From contig NZ_BLJO01000002.1 of the NCBI RefSeq assembly GCF_009932555.1, positions 83,379 through 147,378 on the forward strand: DNA of 64,000 nucleotides, read 5' to 3'. Position 1 is the first letter of the stretch; each line of letters begins with the position of its first letter. The position numbers and the translations under genes are program-made. Below, piece after piece: positions 49,484-58,655 of the stretch. Origin of the DNA: Steroidobacter agaridevorans. GTDB taxonomy: Bacteria > Pseudomonadota > Gammaproteobacteria > Steroidobacterales > Steroidobacteraceae. The notes under the pieces were generated by a model. That model was not told where the DNA came from. It saw nothing but the letters and a program-made list of their open reading frames with translations, and ran no database searches.

Positions 49484-52192
49484 ATGAATCACGGGCGATG
49501 GATCAGCCGGGTGCTGTTTGGCGTGAGCGCGTTGCCGCTTGGTCTGGTCGGTGTAGCGATGGCGCAAGCGCCCGTGGAAGAGGTAGTCGTCACCGGCACG
49601 CGCGCGAGCTTGTCCCGGGCGCTGGACCTGAAAAAGGAAGTGCTCGGCGTGGTTGACTCCATTGCCGCGGAGGACATCGGCAAGTTCCCCGATCAAAACG
49701 TTGCTGAATCGCTCCAGCGCATCGCCGGTGTGTCCATCGATCGAACGGCGGGCGAGGGGCGCTTCGTCACCGTGCGCGGTTTCGGTCCCGAGTTCAACAA
49801 TGTCCTGTTCAATGGTCGGCTGCTGGCGACCGAGAACGACGGACGTGAGTTCAGCTTCGACATTCTGGCGCCCGAGCTGATCAGCAGCGCGGAGGTGTAC
49901 AAATCCTCCTCGGCTGAATTCCAGGAGGGCGGCATCGGATCGACGATTCAGCTACGCACTGCCCGGCCGCTGGATTTCGAGGGCTTTCACGCTGCCGGCA
50001 GCGCGGCTGCCAAGTATGACGGCGGCTCGGAGGAGACCACTCCAACGATGTCCGGCCTCATCAGCATGACCAACGAGAGCAACACGTTCGGTGCGCTGGC
50101 GAGCGTGGTTTACGACGAGCGCAAGGCGCGGCTCGAGCGATTTCACACCGATGGCTGGCTGACGGGGCAGGACCTCGACTTCAACCGGGACGGGGCCGCA
50201 GACCTGGCGGACGTGGCCATCACGCGCTCGTACAATCAAATCGTCGATGAGAGCACGCGAGAGCGCATGGGCGCCACGCTGTCCTTCGACTGGCTCGCCA
50301 CCGATGCCCTGAAGTTCGAGCTCGACGCCCTCTACACCACCTACGAGATCGACAATCGCAACCATGTGCTTGCGTACTTCAGCGACCCCGCGGACATCAT
50401 TTCTGCCGAAGCCAACGGTAACGGCACGGTCACTCGCTACGTGCGAGGCGACACGGGCAGCCTGGCCACCGACTGGGTCGTCAGCGAACGGCCGCGCGAT
50501 GCGTCGACCTACCAGCTCGCCTTCAATACCGAGTACACGCTGACAGAGCGTACCACCGTCGCGTTCGATGTTTCCTATTCCAAGGCCAAGGACGATAACG
50601 GCGGCAAGGAGCGCTTTTATGTGCTTGGTACACGCAACACTGGCGTGAATCCAACGTTCGAACTGCGCCCCGGCAGTGCCACGCCGCTCTACACCAACGT
50701 GTTGTCGCCCACCGATCCTGCGAATTTGCGGGCGCATTATCTGAACGAGTCGGGCAACGATGTCGAAGATGAGATCGGGCAGTTCCAGGTCGATGTCGTC
50801 CACGAGCTCGACGGTGTGATCAGGGCGCTCAAGTTCGGCGCCCTGGCCTCCAACCGGGAGAAAACGACCACTGATTACAAAACGCCAGGCTCGCTGAACT
50901 GCTATTACTGCGGCTACTACGCCCCGGTGCCGGCCAGCGTCACGAGTTCCTATGACGCCGGGTCGTTCCTTGGCGGCTCTGGGTTGCCCACGCAGTGGCT
51001 CGATTTCGATATCGATGCGCTGATTCCGTATTACACATCACCGGCCGCGTACGGACTGAACGGCGATGCGGCCGCAAGGGCCGAGTTTGCGGCGAATCTC
51101 GCGGCCAACGGTGGGGACTTCAGAGCCGTCTTGAATCCGCAAGGCTCCGGGTCGGTCGAGGAAGAATCGCAGGCTGCCTATGTGCAGCTGGAGCTCGGCG
51201 GCGACATTTCGGAGATGACCTGGAGCGGACAGGTGGGGCTGCGCTGGGTCAAAACGGATCTGACCGCGAAGGGCACCGGTCAGGAAATCGCATCGATCAC
51301 GCCCATCCCGGGCGACGCTACGGGGTTGGAGTACACGTTGACCGATTCCATGCCGATCACCGAGAAGAACGACTACGACTACTTCCTGCCATCGCTCGCG
51401 TTGCGGTTGAACCTGAGCGATCAATGGGCCGTGCGGATCGCCGGTTCGCGCACGCTCACACGCCCGACGCTCACCAACCTGCAGCCCACCGAGGGCTACA
51501 ACCTGCGTCCGCCGGATTCTTTCTTCAGCTCCGGCGGCAACCCGGCCTTGCAGCCCTATCTGGCAAAGAACCTGGACCTCGGCATCGACTACTTTCTCAA
51601 CGATGCGAGCTACTTCAGCGTGGCGGGCTTCTACAAATGGATCGACAATTTCGTCTCGCTGGTGACGAGGCCCACCAACATCCTCGGCTATGAGTTCCTG
51701 GAGACGCGCCCGGTCAACGCCAACGATGCAAAGGTGTACGGGGTGGAGCTGTCCGCACAGTACACGTTCGACCGGTTGCCGGCGCCGTACGACGGCTTCG
51801 GTGTCTCGGCGAACTACACGGATGTGGACAGTTCGGTGACGTTCGATCCCAGCTTGAGCACGCAGGTATTCAACGTGGAAGGCCTGTCCAACTCGGCCAA
51901 CCTGGTGTTGTTCTACGAGAAGGGTCCGATCCAGGTGCGCGCCGCGTACAACTGGCGAGATGATTTTCTGCGACGGACCTTCAGCTTCGAGGGACAGCCG
52001 GAGAACATCGAGGCCTATGGGCAGTACGACGTGAGCGCGAGCTTTCAGGTGAACGAAGCGTGGTCAGTGTTCGCCGAGTGCGTGAACCTGACGGACGAGC
52101 GTACGCGCAGCTACTCTGCTTTCAAAGAGCGCCTGTTGCAGCTGGAAGATAGCGGGCGGCGAATCACAGCTGGCGTACGTGCCCGCTTCTGA
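49484..52192 (+). CDS. TonB-dependent receptor, carbohydrate-type
   Basis: 902 residues. Signal peptide ending near AMAQAP. TonB box VEEVVVTGTRAS, then a plug with IGKFPDQNVAESLQRIAGVSIDRTAGEGRFVTVRGFGPEFNNVLFNGR, the signature of the large TonB-dependent-receptor subclass that imports oligosaccharides in Caulobacter- and Xanthomonas-type bacteria. Barrel ends FAECVNLTDERTRSYSAFKERLLQLEDSGRRITAGVRARF. Start at 49484 follows CAGGGGGT (49471-49478). Only 25 bases separate it from the GH97 gene, so both are probably one transcript for uptake and cleavage of an alpha-linked sugar. Confidence 0.95.
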   Translation: MNHGRWISRVLFGVSALPLGLVGVAMAQAPVEEVVVTGTRASLSRALDLKKEVLGVVDSIAAEDIGKFPDQNVAESLQRIAGVSIDRTAGEGRFVTVRGFGPEFNNVLFNGRLLATENDGREFSFDILAPELISSAEVYKSSSAEFQEGGIGSTIQLRTARPLDFEGFHAAGSAAAKYDGGSEETTPTMSGLISMTNESNTFGALASVVYDERKARLERFHTDGWLTGQDLDFNRDGAADLADVAITRSYNQIVDESTRERMGATLSFDWLATDALKFELDALYTTYEIDNRNHVLAYFSDPADIISAEANGNGTVTRYVRGDTGSLATDWVVSERPRDASTYQLAFNTEYTLTERTTVAFDVSYSKAKDDNGGKERFYVLGTRNTGVNPTFELRPGSATPLYTNVLSPTDPANLRAHYLNESGNDVEDEIGQFQVDVVHELDGVIRALKFGALASNREKTTTDYKTPGSLNCYYCGYYAPVPASVTSSYDAGSFLGGSGLPTQWLDFDIDALIPYYTSPAAYGLNGDAAARAEFAANLAANGGDFRAVLNPQGSGSVEEESQAAYVQLELGGDISEMTWSGQVGLRWVKTDLTAKGTGQEIASITPIPGDATGLEYTLTDSMPITEKNDYDYFLPSLALRLNLSDQWAVRIAGSRTLTRPTLTNLQPTEGYNLRPPDSFFSSGGNPALQPYLAKNLDLGIDYFLNDASYFSVAGFYKWIDNFVSLVTRPTNILGYEFLETRPVNANDAKVYGVELSAQYTFDRLPAPYDGFGVSANYTDVDSSVTFDPSLSTQVFNVEGLSNSANLVLFYEKGPIQVRAAYNWRDDFLRRTFSFEGQPENIEAYGQYDVSASFQVNEAWSVFAECVNLTDERTRSYSAFKERLLQLEDSGRRITAGVRARF

Positions 52193-52217
52193 GGCAACTC
52201 GGACAAGGACATCGAGG

Positions 52218-54197
52218 ATGCACATAAAACTATATGCGGCGATCGCGGCGTGCGTGCTCGTCACACAGCAGGCGAGGGCGTCCGCGCAAGCGGACTACAG
52301 CGTCAGCTCCCCCGACGGCTCCATCGCGATCAAACTTCAAGTCGGCGCGGATGAGCCGCCTCGCTATGAGGTCAGCAGGCGGGGCGAGACGGTGGTCGCG
52401 CCCTCTCAGCTGCGTCTGCAACTGGTCGATGACCGTGGCTTCCAACTGTTCGATCCGGTGTCTTCCCAGCGCCGCTCGGTGGATGAGCAATATCGAATGG
52501 TCGTGGGAAAGGCGTCGCAGGCTCGCGATCGCTTCAATGAGATGACGGTGTCGCTGCAGGAGCGCGGCGGGGCTGCTCGCAGGCTGGATATCATCCTGCG
52601 AGCCTATGACGATGGCGTCGCGTTGCGTTACTTCGTTCCGAGCCAACCGGGGTTCGATGAGCTGCAGCTGCGGGCCGAGGCGACCGAGTTCGCCTTCGCC
52701 GGCGACTATGAGTGTCATGGATTGAATATCGGGCAGATGTATTCGAGCCATGAAGGCGAGTTCGATCCGGTGCGGGCGAGCCGGATTCGCGAGCACCATC
52801 TATTCGATGTGCCGTTGAGCTGCCGCATTCCGAGCGGTCGCACGCAATTCGTCATCGCCGAGGCGGATTTGCGCGATTACGCCGGCATGTATCTGAGCGG
52901 GCGAGGCAACGGCGAGCCCGGTGTGGTGACGCGCCTCGCGCGCCATCCGACCCCGGGCTCTGCCGTCGTGCGCGTGAAGTCGTCGGCTCAGGGCGTCGCA
53001 TCGCCCTGGCGCGTCATCATGATGGCGGACACCCTTGGCAGGCTGATCGAGTCCACGCTCATTGCGAACTTGAATCCGCCGACGACATTACGCGATACCT
53101 CCTGGATCGTTCCCGGCAAGAGCGCTTGGGATTGGTGGTCCGGTCCGCACCTGCCTGCGCCCGCGAAGGCGGGCATGGATATGGCGACGCTCAAGAGATA
53201 CATCGATTTCGCCGCGGCGGCGCGCTTGGAATACATGTTGATCGATGAAGGCTGGTGTTTGAATTCCGGCGTCGGCGGTGTGGCCCGGCCGGATGCCGAC
53301 ATCACCCGATCGAAGCCCGGCCTCGATATGCAGGAGCTGGTGCGTTACGCGGCGCAACGCAACGTTGGCTTGTGGTTGTGGGTGCAGTGGGCGCTGCTGG
53401 ACCGGCAAATGGATGTAGCGCTCGCGCAGTATCGGCGATGGGGAATCAAGGGCATCAAGATCGATTTCATGGATCGCAACGATCAGCAGATGGTCGAGTA
53501 CTATCACCGCGTGATGTCGAAAGCGGCAGAGCAGCGGCTGATGGTCAACATGCATGGCGCCTATCCGCCGACGGGCCTGTATCGCACCTATCCGAACTAC
53601 ATGACCCAGGAAGGCGTCATGGGCGCGGAATACAACAAATGGAGCCGCCGGGTCACAGCGACTCACAATGTGACGCTGCCCTACACCCGGATGCTGCTCG
53701 GGCCGATGGACTACACGCCCGGCGGCTTCCGAAACGTCCAACCTGAAGAGTTCCGCATCAACAACAGTCCGCCCTTCGTCCAAACCACGCGCGGTCAGGC
53801 ATTGGCGATGTTTGTGGTGTACGACGGCCCGCTGCAGATGGTGGCGGACAGCCCCGATGCTTATGAAAACGCCGCCGGCTTCGATTTCGTACGGGACGTG
53901 CCGACGAGTTGGGATGAGACGCGCTTCCTGCAAGGAACGATCGCGGAGTACGTCGTGCTTGCCCGGCGCAAAGGCAATACGTGGTACATCGGCGCAATGA
54001 CGAACGAATCGGCCCGTGAGCTCACGGTGCCGCTTGATTTCCTCGCCTCGGGCAAATACCGGTCGCAGGTCTGGGAGGACGGCGCCATGCCGCAGGAACT
54101 GCGGCAGAACAGAACGCAGCTCACTCGCGCAGACAAATTGACGCTCGAGCTCGCACCGGCCGGTGGTGCGGTTGCCGTCTTGATGGGCGGCGGGTGA
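52218..54197 (+). CDS. GH97 alpha-glycosidase, exported
   Basis: 659 residues. Signal peptide (VTQQARASAQ, about residue 24). The N-terminal beta-sandwich SVSSPDGSIAIKLQV and the catalytic barrel WGIKGIKIDFMDRNDQQMVEYYHRVM are the GH97 layout. In the barrel the strand reads KIDFMDR, with D416 where retaining GH97 enzymes carry the nucleophile, and E465 in TQEGVMGAEYNKW is the expected acid/base. Inverting members such as SusB use glutamates elsewhere, so I infer a retaining enzyme, possibly an alpha-galactosidase. The C-terminal beta domain ends AGGAVAVL. It acts in the periplasm on oligosaccharide brought in by the receptor upstream. Start moved to 52218, 13 codons inside the longest frame. 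Confidence 0.92.
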   Translation: MHIKLYAAIAACVLVTQQARASAQADYSVSSPDGSIAIKLQVGADEPPRYEVSRRGETVVAPSQLRLQLVDDRGFQLFDPVSSQRRSVDEQYRMVVGKASQARDRFNEMTVSLQERGGAARRLDIILRAYDDGVALRYFVPSQPGFDELQLRAEATEFAFAGDYECHGLNIGQMYSSHEGEFDPVRASRIREHHLFDVPLSCRIPSGRTQFVIAEADLRDYAGMYLSGRGNGEPGVVTRLARHPTPGSAVVRVKSSAQGVASPWRVIMMADTLGRLIESTLIANLNPPTTLRDTSWIVPGKSAWDWWSGPHLPAPAKAGMDMATLKRYIDFAAAARLEYMLIDEGWCLNSGVGGVARPDADITRSKPGLDMQELVRYAAQRNVGLWLWVQWALLDRQMDVALAQYRRWGIKGIKIDFMDRNDQQMVEYYHRVMSKAAEQRLMVNMHGAYPPTGLYRTYPNYMTQEGVMGAEYNKWSRRVTATHNVTLPYTRMLLGPMDYTPGGFRNVQPEEFRINNSPPFVQTTRGQALAMFVVYDGPLQMVADSPDAYENAAGFDFVRDVPTSWDETRFLQGTIAEYVVLARRKGNTWYIGAMTNESARELTVPLDFLASGKYRSQVWEDGAMPQELRQNRTQLTRADKLTLELAPAGGAVAVLMGGG

Positions 54198-54221
54198 CCG
54201 GGGAGGGCAGCGCAATCGTTG

Positions 54222-54854
54222 CTACTGCTTCGACACCTCTTTCAGATAGCCCACACACAGCGCGGTCAGGTGCAGCTTCAGGCGGTCAAACGTGCTTTTG
54301 TTTCCGCCAGCTTCTATGGTCGCCCGCGTCGGTCCCACGATGGATGCGACCAGCACGCTGCTCACGACCTGAGGCTGCTCGAACCTGGCGTTACTGGCGG
54401 TTATCAACATGTCATGTATTGCCTGGGCGCATCGACTCGACTCCTCCTTGACGATGGCGTCGCCATCGATGGCCGCGGTGGGTAGATAGAGCGCGCGCGA
54501 TATGTCCGGCCTGCGCGTCTTCGCATCGACGAAGACAGTCATGATGGTGGCGCACATCTCTTCGATGGGCTTGCCGTGCATCGACTGGCAGGCAGCAACG
54601 GTCGCGTCGACAACCCCGCCGACATGTCGCCTCACGATGGCCGCCAGCAGCGCCCGCTTGTTCGGAAAGTATTGATACAGAGAGCCGATGGACACGCCGG
54701 CCCGGTCGGCAATCTGCAAGGTCGTGGTCTTGTCGAAGCCGTTGGCGAGCAAAACCTGAATGGTTGCTTCGAAAATTGTATCGATGGTGTCGCGAGATCG
54801 GCGCTGCTGCGGTCTTTTCCGGGGGATCAGCGATGCGGCTGGGTTCCGTTTCAT
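54222..54854 (-). CDS. TetR/AcrR-family regulator
   Basis: 210 residues. N-terminal helix-turn-helix (RSRDTIDTIFEATIQVLLANGFDKTTTLQIADRAGVSIGSLYQYFPNKRALLAAIVRRHV), then a helical ligand domain of the AcrR type. The start at 54854 is 17 codons inside the longest frame. It is convergent with the GH97 gene and divergent, across only 43 bases, from the exported SRPBCC-like gene; it may regulate that gene. Confidence 0.92.
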   Translation of the reverse strand: MKRNPAASLIPRKRPQQRRSRDTIDTIFEATIQVLLANGFDKTTTLQIADRAGVSIGSLYQYFPNKRALLAAIVRRHVGGVVDATVAACQSMHGKPIEEMCATIMTVFVDAKTRRPDISRALYLPTAAIDGDAIVKEESSRCAQAIHDMLITASNARFEQPQVVSSVLVASIVGPTRATIEAGGNKSTFDRLKLHLTALCVGYLKEVSKQ

Positions 54855-54897
54855 ATGCGAATAGTCCGGCGCTGCAGGTTTGGACAAGATACCTCGC

Positions 54898-55533
54898 ATG
54901 CGCACCTACGAATATCGGTTTCGCTTTGCTCTGACGCTCGCCGGCTTGCTGCTTGGGGGCCAAAGCCCGGCTTGCGAGCTCCCGGCCGGGTTCGTCAATC
55001 CGCCCCGTCCGGACATCGCGCCGCTCGAGAAGCTCGTGGCTCATACGGAGCAAATTGACATTGCTCGTAGCCTGGCGGCCGTCATGCAGGCGGGCCGGCG
55101 ACCGCTGAGCGAGGGCATTCGGCCGACGCGTGACTTGCCGGGCGTCAGCGGCACGCGCAATCTGACGAGCGGAGGGTTTGGCACGGTCGGCGCGCGCCGG
55201 CTCGTTTGTCTCACCGATGGCTCCATTGCCCTCGAAGAAGTGCTGCACAGTGAGGCGCACAGCGAACGCCGACGGTTCAGATATGTGGTCTGGAACTACA
55301 CCAGTCCGAAGTTTCGTGACGTCCAGTATGCCGTCGGTGAGTTCATCCACACTCAACCCGCGCCGGACCAGACGCGTGTCAACTGGACGTATCGATTCGC
55401 GCTCAAGGAAGGTCGAGACCCCACGCTTTTCCGCAAAGATTTTCTCGACAGTGCGTTTGCGGAATGGATGCGCAGCCTGTTGGAGAGGGGACGATCGAAC
55501 GCCGAGGCGGCGCCCGCGGCCGACGTTGAATAA
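54898..55533 (+). CDS. exported SRPBCC-like protein
   Basis: 211 residues. Signal-like N-terminus (RFALTLAGLLLGGQSPACE, one Cys at the cleavage region, so a lipoprotein is possible but no strict lipobox). The middle and end (RRLVCLTDGSIALEEVLHSEAHSERRRFRYVVWNYTSPKFRDVQYAVGEFIHTQP, TRVNWTYRFAL) follow the strand order of SRPBCC (polyketide cyclase/START-like) proteins: a charged strand, V-x-W-x-Y-T, then RVNWTY. Substrate unknown. The ATG at 54898 overlaps no gene; a TTG at 54880 is an alternative. Divergent from the TetR gene. Confidence 0.7.
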   Translation: MRTYEYRFRFALTLAGLLLGGQSPACELPAGFVNPPRPDIAPLEKLVAHTEQIDIARSLAAVMQAGRRPLSEGIRPTRDLPGVSGTRNLTSGGFGTVGARRLVCLTDGSIALEEVLHSEAHSERRRFRYVVWNYTSPKFRDVQYAVGEFIHTQPAPDQTRVNWTYRFALKEGRDPTLFRKDFLDSAFAEWMRSLLERGRSNAEAAPAADVE

Positions 55534-55598
55534 CCGTGGGAACGGTCATCATCTATTCGTCGGGGTGACATAGCCCTTGGCGTCTGGCGCGAGGGCAG

Positions 55599-56225
55599 CT
55601 ATCTGGGAAGCAGGATTCCCAAGTCCCGCAGCTTGGCGCGGAAGTCGTCGGCACCCTGAAAGTGAATGGCGATCATCCCCTCGCGTGCCGCGGCTTCGAC
55701 GTTGAGGATGCTATCGTCCACGAAAGCCGTGGACGCTGGGCTCAACCGGTAGCGCTCGATGATCAGTTTGAAGATCGCAGGATCTGGCTTCATCAGACGC
55801 TCACGGCCAGACACCACGATGCCTTCAAACCACTCCAGGAATGGAAAACGCGCTTGGGCGATGTGAAAGGTCTCATCCGACCAGTTCGTGAGAGCCAGCA
55901 GCCGCACGTTGAGCTTGCGAAGGTGCTCGAGGATGACCACTGTTTCTTCGATTGCGCCAGGAATCATTTCTTCCCAGCGATCAAAGTAGGCTCTGATATT
56001 GGCTTCATGCTCCGGGTGACGCTCGATCGCCTCGGCGATTGCGTCCTTCCAGGGACGCCCGCGGTCTTGGTGCTCGTTCCACTCTGTGTTGCACACCTCT
56101 GTCAGAAAAAACTCCATCGCTGCCTCGTCGGCGCCAAAGATTTTCCGAAACAGATTCCTTGGGTTCCAGCGAATCAAAACGTTGCCGAGATCGAAAACAA
56201 CGGTATCGATGGAATGAGAGCTCAT
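55599..56225 (-). CDS. HAD-family phosphatase, YihX-like
   Basis: 208 residues from ATG 56225 (a start five codons further upstream is also open). Haloacid dehalogenase fold: motif I FDLGNVLIRWNP, in which the usual second Asp is Gly, as in the YihX/alpha-glucose-1-phosphate phosphatase subgroup; motif II TNWSDE; motif III KPDPAIFKLI; motif IV FVDDSILNVEAA. It is likely a sugar- or nucleotide-phosphate phosphatase in the cytosol. Isolated, with the SDR gene upstream on the same strand about 100 bases away. Confidence 0.9.
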   Translation of the reverse strand: MSSHSIDTVVFDLGNVLIRWNPRNLFRKIFGADEAAMEFFLTEVCNTEWNEHQDRGRPWKDAIAEAIERHPEHEANIRAYFDRWEEMIPGAIEETVVILEHLRKLNVRLLALTNWSDETFHIAQARFPFLEWFEGIVVSGRERLMKPDPAIFKLIIERYRLSPASTAFVDDSILNVEAAAREGMIAIHFQGADDFRAKLRDLGILLPR

Positions 56226-56325
56226 GGGTGCGCGAGGCATGATCTAGCGGGCGTGCCAGGCACGATTGAAGCCTCATAGCATACCAAGGCGCCTGCTTTT
56301 TGCATGCCCCAGAGCCACTTCTCAC

Positions 56326-57294
56326 TCACTCACTGGTTCGAGGTCGAGCGTTGACCAACGCGTCATCCAGCATCTTGATGAGCGCCGCGCGGTCGAAGGT
56401 GTAGGCATGGCCTTCATTCCACTGGACGAGCTGCTTCATCTGATAGCGGATGATGCGCTCCGGCAGCCGGTTGTTGAAGCGATCCCGAGCATCGCGGGGA
56501 ATGGCCAGATAGCGGCGTTTCGGGTTGGGCTCGGACAGCGCCTGTGCAACCGCTACGGCGACTTCGTCGGCTTCTGGAAACATCATCGGATCCGGCGGCG
56601 GGCCCCAGACCTTGAGCATGTTCGCCTTCTCAGCTTCAGTGAGGCGCTCCAGCATGTTTTTATCGATCTCGGATCTGTAGGCGCCGGGTTCGACGGCGCT
56701 GACTTGAACGCCGAGCGGCGCGAGCTGCAGCACCAGGGAATCCGTCAGTCCTTCGATCGCGTGCTTGCTCATGACGTAAGCGGCGATGTCGGGTCCGCCG
56801 CCGTCGGTGATTCCGGAAGGGGAGCCGATGTTCACGATCCGTCCCTTGCCGGCGATGATGAGCGGTGCGAATGCCTTGATCATCATTACCGGTCCATAGA
56901 CGTTCACCTTCATCGTAAGGTCGAACTCTTCCATCCTCATGGTGGCGATCGTGCCGAATGTAGCGACGCCGGCATTGTTGACCAGGCCATGAAGGCCGCG
57001 GCCGGCTCGGGTCACTGTTTCCACTGCAGCGGCAATGTCCGCAGGTTGCGTGACGTCCAGGCGTATGGGGTGCACGTTCTTGATGGCTCCGAGCGCCTTG
57101 AGGTCCTCTGCTTTGCGTGCGGTGGCGTATACGAAATAGCCCTCCGTGGCGAGGCGCTCGGTGATCTTGCGGCCGATGCCGCTGCTGGCGCCCGTTACGA
57201 GGACGGCGTTGGAGACGGTTTGTTCGCTGGGCAGCGCGGGGGCGCATAAGAGTGCAGCGAGCAATGCGCACATCGTGTTTAGAAATATTCGCAT
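56326..57294 (-). CDS. short-chain dehydrogenase/reductase with signal-like leader
   Basis: 322 residues. Rossmann glycine motif TGASSGIG near 34-41, NNAG in LHGLVNNAGVATFG, and the catalytic Y-x3-K in AAYVMSKHAIEGLTDS, with the Ser in VNIGSPSGIT. An unusual leader (MRIFLNTMCALLAALLCAPALPSEQ) resembles a Sec signal peptide before the Rossmann domain; SDR enzymes need cytosolic NAD(P)H, so export would be odd. Either the leader is not cleaved, or the true start is internal; the next in-frame Met is after the glycine motif, so the leader is real or a membrane anchor. Convergent with nothing; 190 bases divide it from the hydrolase gene. Confidence 0.85.
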   Translation of the reverse strand: MRIFLNTMCALLAALLCAPALPSEQTVSNAVLVTGASSGIGRKITERLATEGYFVYATARKAEDLKALGAIKNVHPIRLDVTQPADIAAAVETVTRAGRGLHGLVNNAGVATFGTIATMRMEEFDLTMKVNVYGPVMMIKAFAPLIIAGKGRIVNIGSPSGITDGGGPDIAAYVMSKHAIEGLTDSLVLQLAPLGVQVSAVEPGAYRSEIDKNMLERLTEAEKANMLKVWGPPPDPMMFPEADEVAVAVAQALSEPNPKRRYLAIPRDARDRFNNRLPERIIRYQMKQLVQWNEGHAYTFDRAALIKMLDDALVNARPRTSE

Positions 57295-57484
57295 GGCGGC
57301 CTCGTGATGGGATGGCGGGAGTCGAGTCTGAGTCTAGTGCCCACCTCCGGCCGTACACAGGCCGCTTGCTGCACCAGCCCAGCAATTGGCTGCAGCGGGC
57401 CAGCACCGATGAGGCCGGGTTTCAGATAAGCGGATTAATATGATAAAAGGAGGTCCGATCTAAACTCGACCGACGGAGTCATCG

Positions 57485-58603
57485 ATGCGCGGATTTCTGG
57501 CCGCTTGCGCGGCGATCGTTTGCCTGCCTGGGGTGGCTCAGGCTCAGGGGGCGCTCGGCGCCAATTACAATGAGCACTATGAGGACGTCGATTATCGCGA
57601 CCTGAAAAAGGCGGATGCGAGCTGGGTCCGCATCTTCCTGACCATGCCGCAACTCGATCAAGGCGCGGCGGAGCATGGCGTCGTGCGCACGACGCTCGAT
57701 GCCGGAAAGCAAGGCTACAAGACGATCCTGTCGTTCAAGTGGCCCTTCCCGAACCGCGATTTCCCGAAGCCGGGCAGCGCCGAGATGGAGAAGGAGCTCG
57801 CGCGGCTCGACGCAGTGCTGCCGCTCGTCATGGGCAAGGTCGAGATCCTCGTTATCGGTAACGAGCCGTATATCGAAAGCCGCGAAGCGGATCGAGACCT
57901 CGATCTCAACGCGTTCTACGAGGCGATGGCCGCGCGCGTGATCGCCTATCGTGCGAAGCACTGTATCGAGGATTGCAAGACGCGTCTCTACATGGGCGCG
58001 CTCAACCGGCTCGATCTGAAGAAGAACATCACCCCTTCGACCGATCGCTGGATGGAATACGTGAAGGCGACGCCGCAGATCGACGGAGTCGATATTCATC
58101 CGCACATCAATTCCATCGAGGCGTCGAAGCCGTTTCTCGACTACATCCTGCCGCGGATGCGGGCTGAGCAAAAGTTCCTGGTGACTGAGTTCTCGGTCGT
58201 GTGGTGGTGGAAGGACAATCTGAAGAAGCCGATCCCAGCGGCTTTCGCGGCAAAATATGACGTGCCGAAGAATTCGCAGAATTGGCAGGTGATCAAGGCG
58301 GCGCTCGAACAGCCGTTCGCCAAGCAGCGGTGGGATGATTTCCTGTCGATGAGCCCCTGGTTTGAAAGCCGCAAACACTATCTGCGCAACCAGATGAAGA
58401 TGTTCCGTGACTCCGGACGTCTCGCGGTCGCGACCTATGGGTTCAAGCAGGGCAGCTCGATGTCGAACAATTTCGGCCCTGACAAGACGCCGTGGCTCCT
58501 CAACAGCGTGTTCGCGCCACGCACCGTCCAGGCCAATCCCGATGGCAGTGCCGCTGCCAACTATGCGTGGATCGACGACTTCAAGGCGCTGCAGAAGAAC
58601 TGA
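57485..58603 (+). CDS. exported clan GH-A-like hydrolase, first of a convergent paralogous pair
   Basis: 372 residues with a signal peptide (GVAQAQGAL, about residue 20). TIM-barrel pattern of clan GH-A: N-terminal GANYNEHYEDVDYRDLKKADASWVRIFL, the acid/base strand ILVIGNEPYIES (E127 in NEP) and the nucleophile strand FLVTEFSVV (E235). DIHPHIN at 204-209 gives barrel-wall residues. It does not match a GH family I can name; GH5/GH30/GH53-like enzymes share this architecture. GGAG at 57475-57478 supports the start. The gene ends 52 bases from a paralogue facing it, with a shared terminator. Confidence 0.8.
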   Translation: MRGFLAACAAIVCLPGVAQAQGALGANYNEHYEDVDYRDLKKADASWVRIFLTMPQLDQGAAEHGVVRTTLDAGKQGYKTILSFKWPFPNRDFPKPGSAEMEKELARLDAVLPLVMGKVEILVIGNEPYIESREADRDLDLNAFYEAMAARVIAYRAKHCIEDCKTRLYMGALNRLDLKKNITPSTDRWMEYVKATPQIDGVDIHPHINSIEASKPFLDYILPRMRAEQKFLVTEFSVVWWWKDNLKKPIPAAFAAKYDVPKNSQNWQVIKAALEQPFAKQRWDDFLSMSPWFESRKHYLRNQMKMFRDSGRLAVATYGFKQGSSMSNNFGPDKTPWLLNSVFAPRTVQANPDGSAAANYAWIDDFKALQKN

Positions 58604-58614
58604 TGCAAGCGAAG

Positions 58615-58652
58615 AGCGGGGTGGCCAACGATAGTTCGTCGACCACCCCGCT
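58615..58652. terminator. bidirectional terminator between convergent paralogues
   Basis: A 10-bp perfect stem (AGCGGGGTGG at 58615-58624, CCACCCCGCT at 58643-58652) with an 18-base loop lies between the two facing hydrolase genes, three bases before the minus-strand stop. Confidence 0.65.
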
Positions 58653-58655
58653 GGC

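Noticed and set aside
57440-57463. Tiny frame MIKGGPI and a perfect AAAGGAGG with no well-spaced start
   Set aside because: The GGAGG lies inside the tiny frame and the true start at 57485 has its own GGAG. Seven codons with no conservation information are not a gene; it could be a -10 region instead.
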